Part shown: piece after piece, positions 36,644 through 62,631 of the stretch
Position numbering within the stretch: position 1 is the stretch's first letter
Layout: the number at the start of each line of letters is the position of its first letter
Origin: Annona cherimola
Lineage: Eukaryota; Streptophyta; Magnoliopsida; Magnoliales; Annonaceae
Assembly (NCBI GenBank): GCA_030490835.1
Contig: CM059972.1
Location: 16,221,764 to 16,285,763 of the forward strand
Length of the DNA stretch: 64,000 nt
Direction of reading: 5' to 3'
Translations under genes and position numbers: made by a program
The notes under the pieces: model-generated
Databases searched by the model: none
Told to the model about the DNA's origin: nothing
Seen by the model: only the letters and a program-made list of their open reading frames with translations

Positions 36644-36967
36644 TAAAAAAGTAGCATGAGAAATTAGAAAAGTTGGATAGAGAATTAGAAAAGTAGGTTG
36701 TTGTGTCTACAGTCTAGGATGACAAGAACATATTTTTCTGAAATAAGAAATTCATTCCATACGTGTCTAATGCCCATCATGTACTAATACTAAACTGGAA
36801 CACTAGATGTGCCTTAGTATATACACAAGCTCGCTTCTTGAAACCCATTTTTTATGTAATCTTATTTATTTTTAATATTTTGATGGTCGATAGAAAATTC
36901 ACTTTATCTATTATATTTAACGTTATTTATACTATCATGGAAACATTTTTATTTATCTGGCATCACT

Positions 36968-37779
36968 TAGGGTTATTAATGGTCGTAGTCAACTCATCGG
37001 CCTACTCGTTCAACTTGTTTATAGATGAATTTGGGTTAAATTTTTTCAATAAATGGTCTATGATTTGCCAACTTGTTTAACTATTTAAATAAATAAACAG
37101 ATTATGATTGAAATTTTACAATTTGTCAACTTGTTTAATAACCAATCTGACTAGTTTAACTTATAAATCCATTTACAACCCGTCAAGAATGGGTATATAT
37201 TTCCCCATTTTGATTTTTGATTTTTCTCCTTCCGTTTATAACTCCATTATATCTTCCATGTTGTTGTGCTGCGGTGTTGTCATCGTCGTCCTTATTGTCG
37301 CCTACGAGTGTCATCGGCAAGATTTTTCTTTCCTCTGTCTCTCTATTTCTCTCCTTCCCTCCCTCTCCATCTTTCTTCTCTCTCTAGCTTTGATAACTTC
37401 CTTCTCAATCTTTGTTACTATTTCTTTCTCTTTGTCCTGTGACTCTCGCATAGTCGCCATTTTTTTTGTGCTTGTGCATCAAATATATACCGTTCATCCA
37501 ATAAAGATCTGGTTATGCCATGTATTCTATCGATATAGATCAATTAGGCACAACAATTACAAATAACACATACTTAACTTTAAATTAACTTAGTTTTGAC
37601 TTATTTACAATATATATAACTTATTAACAACTAGCTAACCCATTTATTAAATAATTTATAAATGAGTTAAGGTTGAGGTTTTCTAAATGGATTAAATAAT
37701 AGATTATGGTTGAGATTATTTAGAAGTTAAGATTAGGATTATGCTCTAATCCATTCAACTAGATCCATTAACACCCATA
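36968..37779. mobile_element. hAT-like element, relative of 32381-32905
   Basis: Left end TAGGGTTATTAATGG and right end CCATTAACACCCATA are inverted repeats. The left arm shares wording with the 525-bp nested element, for example TATGATTTGCCAACTTGTTT against TATGATTCGCCAACTTGTTC. The middle (37190-37480) has a mixed, CT-rich sequence absent from that copy, open for 152 codons but low-complexity. No target duplication was seen. Confidence 0.5.
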
Positions 37780-39182
37780 GTGTTATTATATATGGGTCCA
37801 ATCTATAAATGTGTAAAATCAACATAATTAAATAGTTTAACACTGAAAATTAATTTTAAAATAATGTTTTCAATATCTAAATCATTTACAATATTATTGC
37901 TATGTGGATAAATAATATAAAATATTATTACATTCTAACACACATGTCAATGGATCTAAGCATTTTTCATATACATATGTATATATTTTTGAATAAACGC
38001 GACCCACGCACATACTTGATTTAGATGAAACTTGGTTTTCTAGTTATACAAATAATGTTAAATATAATGAATGAATTGAATTTTGCATCAACCGTTAATA
38101 TCTTAAAATTGAGAGGGTTACATGAGATCACTTCTATATAACCAGATTATACATGGTGGAGCCAGTATATACAAACTATATATCTATCTTATAAATCCTA
38201 ATGTCTTAAAGAAATCAATATTAATCAATACAATTAGTGACTTAAATTTGTAAAAGTATCAGTGCACAAATCATAAAATTCACACGTAAGGAATCAATTC
38301 TATTAGAGCGAAACCTTTATAAAAATATTAGAATTCTTTAAAAAATTTATTTAGTCTAAGAATTCATGCAGAATATGTGGGTTCCATAACAATGATTAAC
38401 AATACACTTAGATTGGGTAAATTTTTTGTATGTTTATATATTATATCATCTTAATTCGTATTACAAACAAGCTCTAAGATATTCTTATAATTTTCTAACA
38501 ATATCCCACAAGCATCTTACTAATATTTCAATATTTCCTAAATATCTTAACTAGTGGATGCTCCCATCTTACGATGAGATCACTTACAATAGGATGAATA
38601 AGTACAATCAAATTAATTGGTAATTTAAAACTTGAACTTACATACTTTTAACTTTAAAATCAGATTATTTGGCAAATGATAATAATAATACAAACTAAAC
38701 CAAAAAAAAAAACCAAATAAGAAATTATAATGGTTTGGATTAACAGATCTTATCCATTTTCCAAGCCCCTCATGTGGTTGTTTTTTTAATTAGTCGAATG
38801 ATCGATTAAATTACAAGTAATATTATTTTTCAAAAACCATCTTCCTCATTTAACTTGGCTCCAGTCGACATTGAAGTAATGAATCAAATTTAACCTACTT
38901 GTTAATTTATTTTTTCTTAATGTTTAAATACAACCACTAATGTAGTACACATGCTAACATACAAATTAAATCATACAAAGAGTGATTTATGCACAATTTT
39001 CCTAACAACAATCTCCAGGATTCATAGATTAAAGCGTTCTTGTTTAAAACTTCAATATAGAACATAGCATTTAGATAATCTTCAAATCAAAGTTAAACAT
39101 TCAAATCTCTTGCACTCCTTATGCTATTTATGGCTTTGAAAGTTCGGACCACGTGTAGCGCTTTGAAAGACAATTAAGCTAA
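37780..39182. other. AT-rich intergenic DNA, no recognised feature
   Basis: No ORF, RNA gene or clear transposon ends were found in this stretch. Confidence 0.5.
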
Positions 39183-39938
39183 GGGTAATTTGCCAATATA
39201 CCTATCTAGTTTGACATTAATTACTGATATACCTACATTGTTTTACAAATTGTATATTATATCTATAAAGTTTCACAAAAATTGCTTGCGTACCCTTGTT
39301 GATGACTATTAAATAAAAAATATAATTTGCTGATATACCCATTAAGTTTGATACTAATTGCTAATATACTCACATTGTTTTACGAATTGCATATTACCCC
39401 ACAAAGTTCTACCAAAATTAATTATGTACCTATGACACCATTTTTTTGCCAAACATGCATTAAAATTTTGCATAATGACAAAAATGACCCAGCTGTACAA
39501 GTGAAAGGAGATAACATATCAACAATTAACATAAGTGTTTTATAAACTCTTTTTATCTGCACAATTGAGTATTTTATAAACTGCGATATTCTAACATAGC
39601 TTTAAATATGATTATTTTTGTTATTATCTAAAATTTTAATGCACGTTTAGCAACAAAAAGTTGTCATGGGTATACAAGCAATTTTAGTGAAACTTTGTGA
39701 GGATAATATGCAATTTATGAAATAATGTAAGTATATTAGCAATCAGCGTCAAACTTAATGTATATATCAACAAATTATATTTTTTATTTAACAGTTGTTA
39801 AATTTCAGTTGTTAATAGGGGTATGCAAATAATTTTCGCGAAACTTTATGGGGATAATATGCAATTTGTGTAACAATGTGGGGATATACTATATCGGTAA
39901 TTAACGTCAAACTAAGTGGATATATCAGCAAATTACCC
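39183..39938. repeat. 756-bp inverted repeat (foldback element)
   Basis: It starts GGGTAATTTGCC and ends GCAAATTACCC. Each arm holds two diverged tandem copies of a unit reading roughly ATATACCTACATTGTTTTAC then AAATTGTATATTAT then AAAGTTTCAC. The other arm carries the inverse words (GTGAAACTTTGTGAGG, AATATGCAATTTATG). The centre lies near 39530-39600. No protein is encoded. Confidence 0.8.
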
Positions 39939-42483
39939 ATACGTTAAGCAACAAACTATAAAAATCACATAAGAAATCAAGAATTGAACATTATTGCTGA
40001 TTAAATCACTTCTGCATAAATATTCGACTCACATAGAGCTTGGATCCCGTAGCCTTTGTTGATGGTAAATAATATAGTAAATATCAATGCAATTTTAAAT
40101 TTAGGAATGCCTAACAAAAGTTACAACTCGTTGACGTGGCCACGAAGTCACTGGGGGCCAATTAGCTTGCGCTTAAGAGGCACGGCAAGCCAGAAATTTA
40201 GAAAATGGCTATAATGTGTCTTCAACTTGGAATTGCATAACTTGGCTAACCAAAGTGTAATTAAGGGTGTGTATGAGCTTTTTTGAGCTCGTAGTTAATA
40301 CCTCACCTAGTTGCTTTGCTTTGGCTCTTAATTAGAAGGCCTCTAGGTTAGCTCTTTCTAGAAGTCCAAGTACCGGGACCCATGACCTCCTCATGGTATT
40401 GATATGTGACCTAGCCTAATTTCGAGATCATTTCCCCTTCTACTGTAGTGACATAACTCTAATCCAAAAATGCCACATAATAATTTGAAATGTCATTTGG
40501 AAAAGTAGGATAAAACTTTTACTTCCGATGCATTTTTTTACCATCAGAGGCTTCTTCGGCCTATTGACGTGCCTCAACTTTTTGAAAGAATCTTTGATTT
40601 GATGGTCCTTTTATTCTTTACTTATTGCAGCTTATAAGGTATTTAGAACAAAGTATTAAAAAGCAAAGCGAAATATCTTCAAAAAGTGGATGATGTCTGT
40701 ATGTTTTATTTCAAGAACATAGGGCAAAATAGGCCTACCGTGGGGCTTACCCCTTGCTGCAAATGAGATCATTTGGGACTAGGCTAAAAATAACTTTTTA
40801 AAATAGAACGGTTAATGTATGTGTGTTTAATCTATAAAATGTATACACATTTTTTTTTATTTTTAAACACATGGGTATATTTGTTTAAAATGACTAAAAT
40901 ACTCTTGTGTTTAAAAATATACAATAAATATGGACACATTTTCAAAAATAATAAAACTTGATTTATAAATTAAATACATTTATATTAAAAAATTATATAA
41001 AAATAATTTTTAAAAAATAATTTTTTTTTTTTGCCTGCGCAATTGATTATAATACGCCCTAAATTTTGGGAGTAATAGCAGTACATGCTGAAGCCCCAAA
41101 ATATGGCTTTTCTCGGAAGCTCTGATGGATTATCTTGGAAGCTGAAACATTGGCATACACGCACCCAAACGATATCCATTGCTTAATTTTTCGAAAAAGC
41201 AAAGGAAAAACCCACCATCTATCCAAATGAAGAACTTTTCAATTTATGGCAGTTTCTTAAGGAAAAAAAAGCAGAGAAGCTCCTGCCAAACTCACAGGGA
41301 AACAATGCCAAAAATTCATAAGGACATTTTGCATTTCGCATTTTGCTCCCTTGACGTTTCATTAAAATTAAATAACGTATTCGTTGTTAAAAGAAAATTT
41401 GTATTTTCAGTCCTTTAACGTATTTATATATCTATTCTTTATTCCAGTGAAAATTACTATTAACAGAAACGTGTCGCAGACTAATCACATGAAGAAGAAA
41501 GAAAATGTATATGCGTACTCCATAATCAAAGCACAAGACATCAATATACATAATTAAAGCACAAGATATCAACATACAAACGATTACGATACAAAACAAC
41601 AATTGGCTCTTTTGAATCATAATCTGACAACCTTTTGATTTTCATAGTTGCAATGAAATCCAGTACAATTAAATTACTATCATTCATAATAACATGTAAA
41701 TTTAAGACTTTTTACAATTATTAAATAAAATTTAAATTATGAGACATTTGCCTTTGCATGATTTTGTTTTGTGGCCCCATCGAAGCCTCCAGTCAAAGTA
41801 ATTTTTTAGATTACAATGCATTCTTGAGGTAAGTACAATAAAGGGTTTATATATTAACAAAATATTAATTTTTTTATAAAATTTAATGTTTTATGTCAAT
41901 GGGTTATGCTATGCTTCAAGACAGCTGGCTGTTTTGAATTAGATTTGGCTGTTTAATTTGAATCCTAACTCGTATGTAAATATAAGATCTGAAAATATTA
42001 CGCATCAACTTACACTAATACAGATAGGTTACATTTCAGTGGCATCCATTCTCACCTCTAAACTCCAGTAACTTTTTCTTACAATTGCCTTGTTTATTCC
42101 AATTTCGTCTATATCATTAACACAATGCTGAAAATGTTTTCTTTCACACCTCCAGTACTATCCCAAAATTCTATTAAAATTCACGTTCCGAAACCACAAC
42201 AAGATAATTTACGCGTGGATGTACTTATCCAAGATATATATGAAGTCAACTTAATAAAATTGTTTACTTCATATCTCAATATAAAAATTATTAATTTAAT
42301 ATCTAAATCATTTAAAACATTCTTTTTGGAATTATTGTACACATTGTTCAAGGTTTATGCATCTATGAATAGATTTAAGTGTTTTTATAGTTTACACACA
42401 ATTATATTATTTAAGCAAGCCCGATTTATCCAATATCTCAATTGAAATAATTGTTCTCACCCGATGACATAAATAATAGAGCT
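39939..42483. other. Intergenic DNA, no supported gene
   Basis: Mixed composition at 40020-40780 but no convincing ORF. An AT-rich stretch at about 40790-41040 has opposing TGTATACACAT and TGTGTTTAAAAATA words and may be a worn foldback element. Several 60-106-codon ORFs here lack protein character. Confidence 0.45.
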
Positions 42484-42929
42484 TTTCCCAAATATATCTA
42501 CTATGTTTCACAGTAATCTCAAATGCAGCACTACGTTTTAAAAATTCTAGATATATTTTCTATGTTTACAGTTAATCCAAAAAATGTCAATTTCATTAAA
42601 AATCATTTGCTAAAGTTTTGTAAATGCCCAAAATACATTTGTTATAAAATAATAAAAATGAAAAAAATAGAAAGAAAATAAAATTATGGCTCTTCAAATT
42701 TATAGCTCATGTGTAATTAGAGCATTGGTTAGTTATAACATTCAAATTTTTAATCATGTTCAAAATTTTATGGGCATATCTGTAATTTCATATATTAACT
42801 AATGACGGTAACTAATGAGTTAGGTGTTTTTGGGATTAACAGCAAACATAATGGGTATATCTAAAATTTAGAAAACGTAGTAGGTATATTTGAGATTAAG
42901 ATAACACATAATGAGTATATTTGGAAAAA
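42484..42929. mobile_element. Foldback element, about 100-bp arms
   Basis: The left arm (TTTCCCAAATATATCTACTA, then TCTCAAATGCAGCACTACGT) mirrors the right arm (GAAAACGTAGTAGGTATATT, then GAGTATATTTGGAAAAA). A non-paired middle of about 240 bp separates the arms. Confidence 0.65.
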
Positions 42930-43626
42930 TTCATAAATAATATTAAGTCAAGTTTGATTTCAATTTGAAAGTGGGACCCGACAAATAGAAGGCCTATAAG
43001 ATATCGTGTAATTCTCCTGATTTCATTATCAAAAGTATCCGTCCCCTGTGTGTCTATATCCATAAATCAGATATTTCATCAAAAAAAAAAAAAAAAAACA
43101 CTACTATATGCTTGGCCCTACAGCTTTTACAAAACATCAGCAGCAGATTTTTTTGGACTTCAATATACTGTATTTTTGTCTAATATGAACCAAATTAAAA
43201 TAATAAATATAGAAAAGTAACAACCAATAATTTCGACCACGTTATCACCACTTGGTTAATCAGCAGGAGGTCCGAATTTATCACCACTTGGTTAATCACC
43301 GGGAGGTCCAAATTCCAAGTTGGATAAAGATAGTTACCTCATTTAAAAATATAATTTTTAATTTTAAAATTTTTTAATGAAAAATATTCAATTTATTATT
43401 TTTATTATTTAAAATATTTATCGTGTATTTTATTATTTAATAATATTTTTTACAAAAAATTTACGATATTTATAATAAAAATTTAATTTTCCATGTTGAC
43501 ATTTTTATCATTTTAATAAAAAAATTTAACACCCATTAACATGCCTTCCACCTAAATGATATGTCTTAATGTGCACACTTACAATTTTGTCAACAGTTCT
43601 CCCCTATTTGTAGGGAAGGTGATTAA

Positions 43627-43936
43627 CTTAAGTTGGCCTAAAAATATATTTTTTGAAACTTTTTAGTTTTTCTTTACAAACATGTTAAGTGAAGTGTATT
43701 GAATCTATAAACAAAGTTTTACCATTTTTGAATATTTTTAAATATTTTTTAAAAAATTTTAAACACGTTGTCATAATTTTTCGAAAATTACAACAATGAC
43801 TATTTAAAAAAATTCTTAAAAATATCTAAAAATAGCAAAACTTGATTTATTAATTCAGTACACCTAGCTTAATATATTTGTAAAGAGAAAATTGACAAAA
43901 AATACCAAAAATTTTTTTTTTTTTGGTCAGTCTAAG
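43627..43936. mobile_element. Foldback MITE, sister of 6329-6571
   Basis: CTTAAGTTGGCCTAAAAA at the left mirrors TTTTTGGTCAGTCTAAG at the right. Internal AAACATGTTAAGTGAAGTGT pairs with ACACCTAGCTTAATATATTT, the same words as in the 6.3-kb copy. Confidence 0.65.
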
Positions 43937-46040
43937 TAAAAACTTACTTAGATGGGACTAAGAGAAACAGCCCCATATTTGTAGAATCGCACAGCTATGC
44001 AGGTAAGAAGCAAAACTGGCAAAAACAATTGAATTTACTTTCCCAGAACAAACCAATTTCAACTTTCATGGGAAATCTGTACCGGACTTCCTCCTCGTCA
44101 ATTTCATTTTGATAATTTGAACAGACCATGATTTCATACTATGGTAACGTGCGATGCCTTGATTTTTGTTTGTTTATTTTAAGCTATAAACATTTTTACT
44201 ATGTGTTTTTAATCTATATATCGAGATTTCCTATTTTACAATATTTTTATATATTTATTTTTATTTTTAAAAATCAATTTCAAGGAATTTAAGTCATTTT
44301 TCACCTTTAAAAACCTTATTTTCAGGTCCGCAAAAATCTTTTTTTTTTTAAGAAAAAATAAAAGGCAAATATATAAAACCAATAAAAAAGTACATACAAA
44401 AGTATTGATAAATCTAGTACACGGGCTAAATACATTTAAGAAAATATGTTCATGGAAAATAAAAATAACGCATAGATAAAAACATGAATGTCATCGCATG
44501 TATAAAGGTAAAACATGAATGTCATCGCATGCATAAAGGTGAATTTGAACCCCCAAATAATATTTGCGGATCAAAAATTCATCGCGCTTTTTTTATATTA
44601 AAATTCAAGCTAACTAAAATTTTGATGCTTACAAATTGTCCATTCCATTTTTCAAAATTGGGGTTCATTTGTCATTCGATAAAAAAAATCTGCCTCTTGT
44701 TTTTACATGTATATAGATTTTTCGAATAATTTTTATTTATGATTATTTCAAACAAGATGAATAAATTAGATTTTAAAAAATTACATTGATAGCAAAAACC
44801 TAATATTTCTACTTGTGTTTGTGGAAAATGTTTACACCCAATCACCCCACTATCCCATGTTCAGGAGTTTTAGTCTTCTCTTTAATATTATAAGACAAAG
44901 TATGAAAATTTAAATAGAGTTAATTTATTAAGAAGTTGAAAAGTTTCATGAGCTTGATTTTTAATAATCAAGATAATGTATAATGATTTAAATGGAGTTA
45001 ATTTATAAAAAAGTTGAAAAGTTTCATTAGCTAAATTAGATGGAAAATGAAATGTTGTAAAAGTACCATTCACAACGTAATAATAAAAAATCACTCTATT
45101 CTCTTTTAGGAGTAATTTAATAGAAATTTTCCCTACTTTAAATTTGAGCTTGTGATTTTGTGAAATCTAAAGTTCTAAATAATCCAAAATATATTTCAGT
45201 GGTGTTTGGAAAACTATAAAATTTTTGCAACTAAAATTTGTTGATTTAAAATTTTTTCACTTCTGCTAACTATCCTATTTTAAATCATTTTTTTAATATT
45301 TTTCTATACAACTTTCATACTTTTTAATCAGTTTTACACAATTGCCTATATAATTATACTATCTATTTTTAACTTTATTCTTTTATTCCTCATCATTGCC
45401 CATATCATATCATATCATATCAATTTCTATTAATTTAAAAACTTTTCATAAAATTTTTTATTATTTCTCAAACACACCATTCATATGTAACATTTAAGTA
45501 GGAATAAAAAATTTTCACCATAGAGTAATCATAATATACCATAAAATTAAAATACTTTGACAACACATATTAACCTACTAAAACTTTTAATAATTAAGTT
45601 TAATGCATGTATATATTTTAAAATAATTTCAGTTGATAATATATATAATATATTATTTCAAGTAAGATAAATCGTTTGTATTTTACAAAATCACAATAGT
45701 TGCCTTCAAATCAGCGTTTCTACTTTTTGGAAAGTGGGAAATATTTCCGCTGCGTCGCTGCCACATTCTCAATACTTCTAATTGTTACTCCAGTTGCATC
45801 ATATCACTCTTTTATCATTTTTTAAAATTTTCTATAATTTTTTCTCACTTTTTAAAATTTTACCAAACAAACGCTAACCAAGAATATCGAGATAGTTCCA
45901 AAAATGCTTAAATGCTTGGAGGAAAATAATTTTTTTTTGCTAATTTTGGCTAATAAAACAAATATGCGATTTTATAAGGTAGCAATTTGCAAAATGCAAA
46001 ATTTTAATTGTTACAGGCATAGGTTTATGAAAAGGGCACA
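43937..46040. other. AT-rich spacer before the calmodulin gene
   Basis: No gene. Traces of another foldback copy occur at about 44165-44470 (TTACTATGTGTTTTTAATCT against GTACACGGGCTAAATACATT). A 38-bp direct repeat (CATGAATGTCATCGCATG at 44483 and 44513) and a Tourist-like MITE at 45199-45479 are also present. Confidence 0.45.
45199..45479. mobile_element. Tourist-like MITE
   Basis: Left end GTGGTGTTTGGAAAAC mirrors the right end TTTCTCAAACACACCA. Interior words such as TTTTTAATCAGTTTTACACA fit the family. Confidence 0.65.
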
Positions 46041-46130
46041 CTGATAAAATTGCCCGGGTCAGCTTGCGCGTATCATCGAGGATGCTTCTCGGAATGCGAG
46101 ACGAACCAGCAGCTGTGCCACGCCCTCCTC

Positions 46131-58732
<12,602 letters not shown>

Positions 58733-59060
58733 TATGATGGATGCAGCAGTTCATCGATCTGATGGATAGACATTGTAGTGTAGCAGCAACGGCAGTAACA
58801 AACCGTTCCTTCTTTTATGTTCTTAGCAGATTTTTGCCCTGTGTTATGTTCTTAGAAGATTTTTGCCTTTTTTTTTTTTTTTTTTTTCCTAAATATGAAA
58901 ATTAAGACGCTGACTACACAGGATATACGCGTTTGACTCTATGGAATGTTTGCCAGAGGATTTTTATCCTTAAATCGAGCGTTTTGATTCCACTGCTGTG
59001 GGCAACGCACCGCAACCTCCATACTGCCCTCTGGATTGTGGGTATGTGACTGGTTGTGAT
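58733..59060 (+). other. Calmodulin 3' UTR and flank
   Basis: The segment after the stop contains two near-copies of GTTATGTTCTTAG followed by AGATTTTTGCC (58817 and 58843). A run of about 20 T residues follows at 58867-58888. No ORF of note. Confidence 0.5.
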
Positions 59061-59397
59061 TGAGCCCATTTAGTGCACCCGGGTGCAAAAATTCATTTTT
59101 TAAAATTTTTTTGAATTTTTTAAATACAATTGTTAATCTATGTGTATTTAATACGTGTATCAATTTTTATTATTTTTGGATATTTTTAAGTATTTTTTGA
59201 TTTTTTAAAATCAGTGGGAATTTTCAAAATTTATGAATTTCGAAAATTTCAAAAATGCCATTGATTTTTTATCTAAAAGTATATAAAAATGGTAAAAATT
59301 GATATACGTGTATTTAACATTGAGATTAACAGTTGTATAATTTTTTTTTTAAAAAAATAAAAAATAGTTGAAATGCACCTGTAGCATTTAGTGGGTC
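59061..59397. mobile_element. Foldback MITE, GTGCACCCGGGTGCA family
   Basis: GAGCCCATTTAGTGCACC at the left mirrors GCACCTGTAGCATTTAGTGG at the right. GTTAATCTATGTGTATTTAA in the left arm matches the array copies at 24.3-25.1 kb. Confidence 0.7.
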
Positions 59398-59746
59398 GCC
59401 GTTGTGATTGGATTTAAAACGTGTGTTTACACTGCCATATAAAGCTCTACAAATTCAAAAGATGTGAACAAATCATTTTTTACTAGAATTTTTATTTGAT
59501 ATGATGTAAGTAATAAGTTTACATTTTTTTATGTTGTCATTTAAATTTTCTTAAATTTTTATTTGCCCTTTTGTTGTGGACAACTATATTCTTTTTTTTT
59601 TTTTAAAAAAATTTCATCTATATATAAATTTATCTATTTTATTTTTGTTTACTTTGACATTCTTTATTTACGGCGGAAATTTATACTCTAGGTTTCGCTT
59701 TTATGCTTTTTTCATTTATCTCACTTTCTTCATTTATAATAATAAA

Positions 59747-59751
<5 letters not shown>

Positions 59752-59780
<29 letters not shown>
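59752..59780. repeat. (AT)n microsatellite
   Basis: About 13 alternating AT units in AT-rich flank. Confidence 0.9.
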
Positions 59781-59781
<1 letters not shown>

Positions 59782-59819
59782 ATTGGTATATAATTACATA
59801 TATCTCAACATATATTATA

Positions 59820-60092
59820 CTGAAGATTCTGAGACATTTTTACAAATTTGGGGACAGACTTGACATCCCAAAGAAATCTGGAGACAGCTCCATGAAAGAA
59901 TTTGAAAGACACAGCTTCCAACAGCCATCCGGGAGACAACATGCTCCCACACCTCTTCTACCCGGGAGACAATCTTGCTCCCACACCTATGTATTTGGGA
60001 CCGAAATCCCATTCGGGATTCGATCCCGCGCCAACCGCGGAAATGGTTTCCGCGCCGCTGTTGACGACCAACCGAGCTAGCCTCGGTTGGTA
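59820..60092 (-). mobile_element. tRNA-like (SINE-type) sequence
   Basis: On the minus strand TAGCTCGGTTGG (60079-60068) matches the A box at 11 of 12 positions and GGATCGAATCC (60026-60016) the B box at 10 of 11, spaced as in a tRNA-derived promoter. No cloverleaf or tRNA 3' end follows. The body continues GC-rich to about 59820 with an internal direct repeat (GGGAGACAA then TGCTCCCACACCT, twice). No tail or target duplication was identified. Confidence 0.5.
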
Positions 60093-60318
60093 ATATTATT
60101 ATTATTTACTTCTTGCTAATCTATTGAATGGTTTGGGGAATTCAAAATCAGGATCGAAATACATAGTAGAGGAAATCAAAACTCTCAATTCCTTTTTTGA
60201 TCATGTGGTTTTTAGCCACGTGCTACGTAGAGGAAATGAACCTCTCATAACTCTGCAAAACTGGCTTTTTTGTACTTGGGAAAAACTAGAATTTGGTGGG
60301 GATTCGGGCTATAATCGT

Positions 60319-60646
60319 ATGCACCTGGGTGTACTACACCTATTTTGTTTTAATTTTTTTGAAAATTTTTTCATAAAGCTGTTAATATAGGTGTATTTAA
60401 CATGTGTATCAATATTTATCATTTTTGGAGACTTTTAGATATATTTTTTAGATTTTTAAAAATCAGTGAAAATTACTAAAAATGCCACTGATTTTTAAAA
60501 ATCTAAAAATATCCAAAAATAGTAAAAATTGATGCACATGTTAAATATACTTAGATTAACCATTGTATAAAAAAATTTTCAAAAACAAATTTTAAAAAAT
60601 AGTTGTATGCACCTGGGTACATTGAGGCTCAATGCACCCAGGTGCA
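60319..60646. mobile_element. Foldback MITE, GTGCACCC family
   Basis: ATGCACCTGGGTGTAC at the left, and GTACATTGAGGCTCAATGCA with CCCAGGTGCAT at the right, are inverse. The arms contain GTGTATTTAACATGTGTATC and its inverse GATGCACATGTTAAATATAC. Confidence 0.75.
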
Positions 60647-62631
60647 TTAAACTACAACCCGGGAATTTCCCCCAACATGTATATTTCATTTTTTTATATA
60701 CAGATTTTGTTTCTTGTAGGTCTGGGTGAGCTGTGCTGGCCCTTTTGTTTTTTATTTTTGGGGGGACAACTAGCAGACTTACTGTCAAAAAAAAAAAAAG
60801 CATATTAATAATAATAAAATAATAATATTAACTAGTAGTAGTAGTAGTAATACAACAAACCAACGATATCTTTTTGCGAAAAATACCTGCTCGCTCTTTC
60901 CGTACTCCTGGTCTGCATCTATGATGTCCGTGACTCAGTGCAAGCCATATTCATGAGGAATCCATCTGCAAGCCATGGGAATAGGGGTTTTCTTGGTGGT
61001 CCACACCTATGTATACATAATCACAAATGCTAGCTGCAGGTACAGAGTCAGAAACAAGTCTCCCAGCCATTCCTTCAGTGATGTAGATTGGTGGGCTAGA
61101 TAGGTAGGAGAGTTTTATGGTTCAATGGCCTTGTAAGTTCCCCTAAGAACTAAAATGAGGCAGAAGCCCTATTTGCATAAGAACATTTGATTTTGGGTAG
61201 ACTATAATTTGTTGATAACCATTTGTTTTTGAAGATTTTTAATGGTCTTCCACTTACCTGGAAGTTTTATGCAGGTGGGTGGGATAAAGCAGATGTAAAT
61301 GCAACTGAATGTCATGTTTTTAACCCTTTCAAGCCTCACCAAACATGGTTCTCCTTTTGCAGCAGTGATAGTGGGAAAAGGAAAAAGACGTACCGTGCTA
61401 TTAGTATTAGCAGGCAATCCTTTTGAGTTTCTGGGGTTATGATGACATGTAGATATGGTCTTTTTGGGCTCCATATGCAAAGCACAGTTGTGCGAAATTC
61501 AACGGATCTGAATCAGTGGTGAGGTGGGTGGTAGCAAGCAGCAACTGGTCAGGTCGGAATATGGCCCAAAAGTCTCACGCTTACTGCTGTTATTCAAATT
61601 CCACTCATGGAATGTGAGCGGGTGGGGTTGCCCTCCCAATCATGGTGATAGGAACAATAGCTCTTGTTTTCTAATGGCGACATGGCAAGGCAAATCCTGT
61701 GACATTGACGTTCATTGGTTACAGGAATTAATGCTGAATGTATAGCTGTTTGCAGGTGATCAACCAAACCCTCTGAAGCACTTGAAGCTCTCGATTTCTT
61801 CCAAAGCCAATCATGCCCTGCAACTCCTACTTCCTTGTTAGTCTTGTAACTCTTGGTTAATGAATATTTGAACTAGTTTTCTAAACTATAATCCATACAA
61901 TTTTTTTTTTTGTTGGCGAACAGAATCACATCATGCATCCATTTCATTTTAAATGAAAATTTATGTTTTATTACCTCTAAACCAACTCTTGTATTACTCA
62001 ATATATATTTATTTACGGTTTCAAAGATTGTATGACATCTGAATTAGCCAATCCATAAAAAATTAAAACAAAATCGTTCGGCAGTAAGTGTCTGACCTCC
62101 AAAATTTCTTTCAAATTGTAGTGATTTTAGAACGGCATAGTGTTAAAAATTATTTAAATGAAGGGTCTGGCTTCGGTGTAATCGGCCTTTTTACCCATCT
62201 ATTTCGACTCACCTTAACAATGATGTGAAATTCAAGCTGCAGGTTGTACTTAGGATCATTTATTTAACTAAGAGATTAAATTTCATCTAAATCAAAGATG
62301 CGGATGAATCCTATCTGACAAAGTTTGTAAAAAAAAATATATAACAAAATTATTTGATTGATATCAATGTCAAAATTTTATTTTCAATATCTAAGTCATT
62401 TAACATATCATTCCTTTTTTTAAAATAAACATTTAACATATCTTTCCTATGTAGATAAATGATTTAAAAAATATTTTATTACGTTCTAATGTATATGTGA
62501 TAAGATCTAAGCATTTTTCATAATTTACCCATACATATATATTTTTTAAAGTAAATGTAGCTAAGCACATCGTTGATTTGGATAAGATTTAGTCTTCTTT
62601 GGCCAAATAAATCATGCTAACTGTAATGGGC
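60647..62631. other. Intergenic DNA, no recognised gene
   Basis: Positions 60870-61860 have gene-like base composition, but the ORFs on either strand (up to 92 codons) show no family and no consistent exon chain. From 61880 it is AT-rich. A (TAG)n run lies at about 60834-60850. Confidence 0.45.

Noticed and set aside
37108..37566. 152-codon plus-strand ORF
   Set aside because: Low-complexity Ser/Leu/Phe translation of a CT-rich stretch inside a hAT-like element; no domain.
60016..60079. Functional tRNA gene on the minus strand
   Set aside because: A and B boxes are present, but no acceptor stem, anticodon arm or tRNA-length 3' end can be folded.
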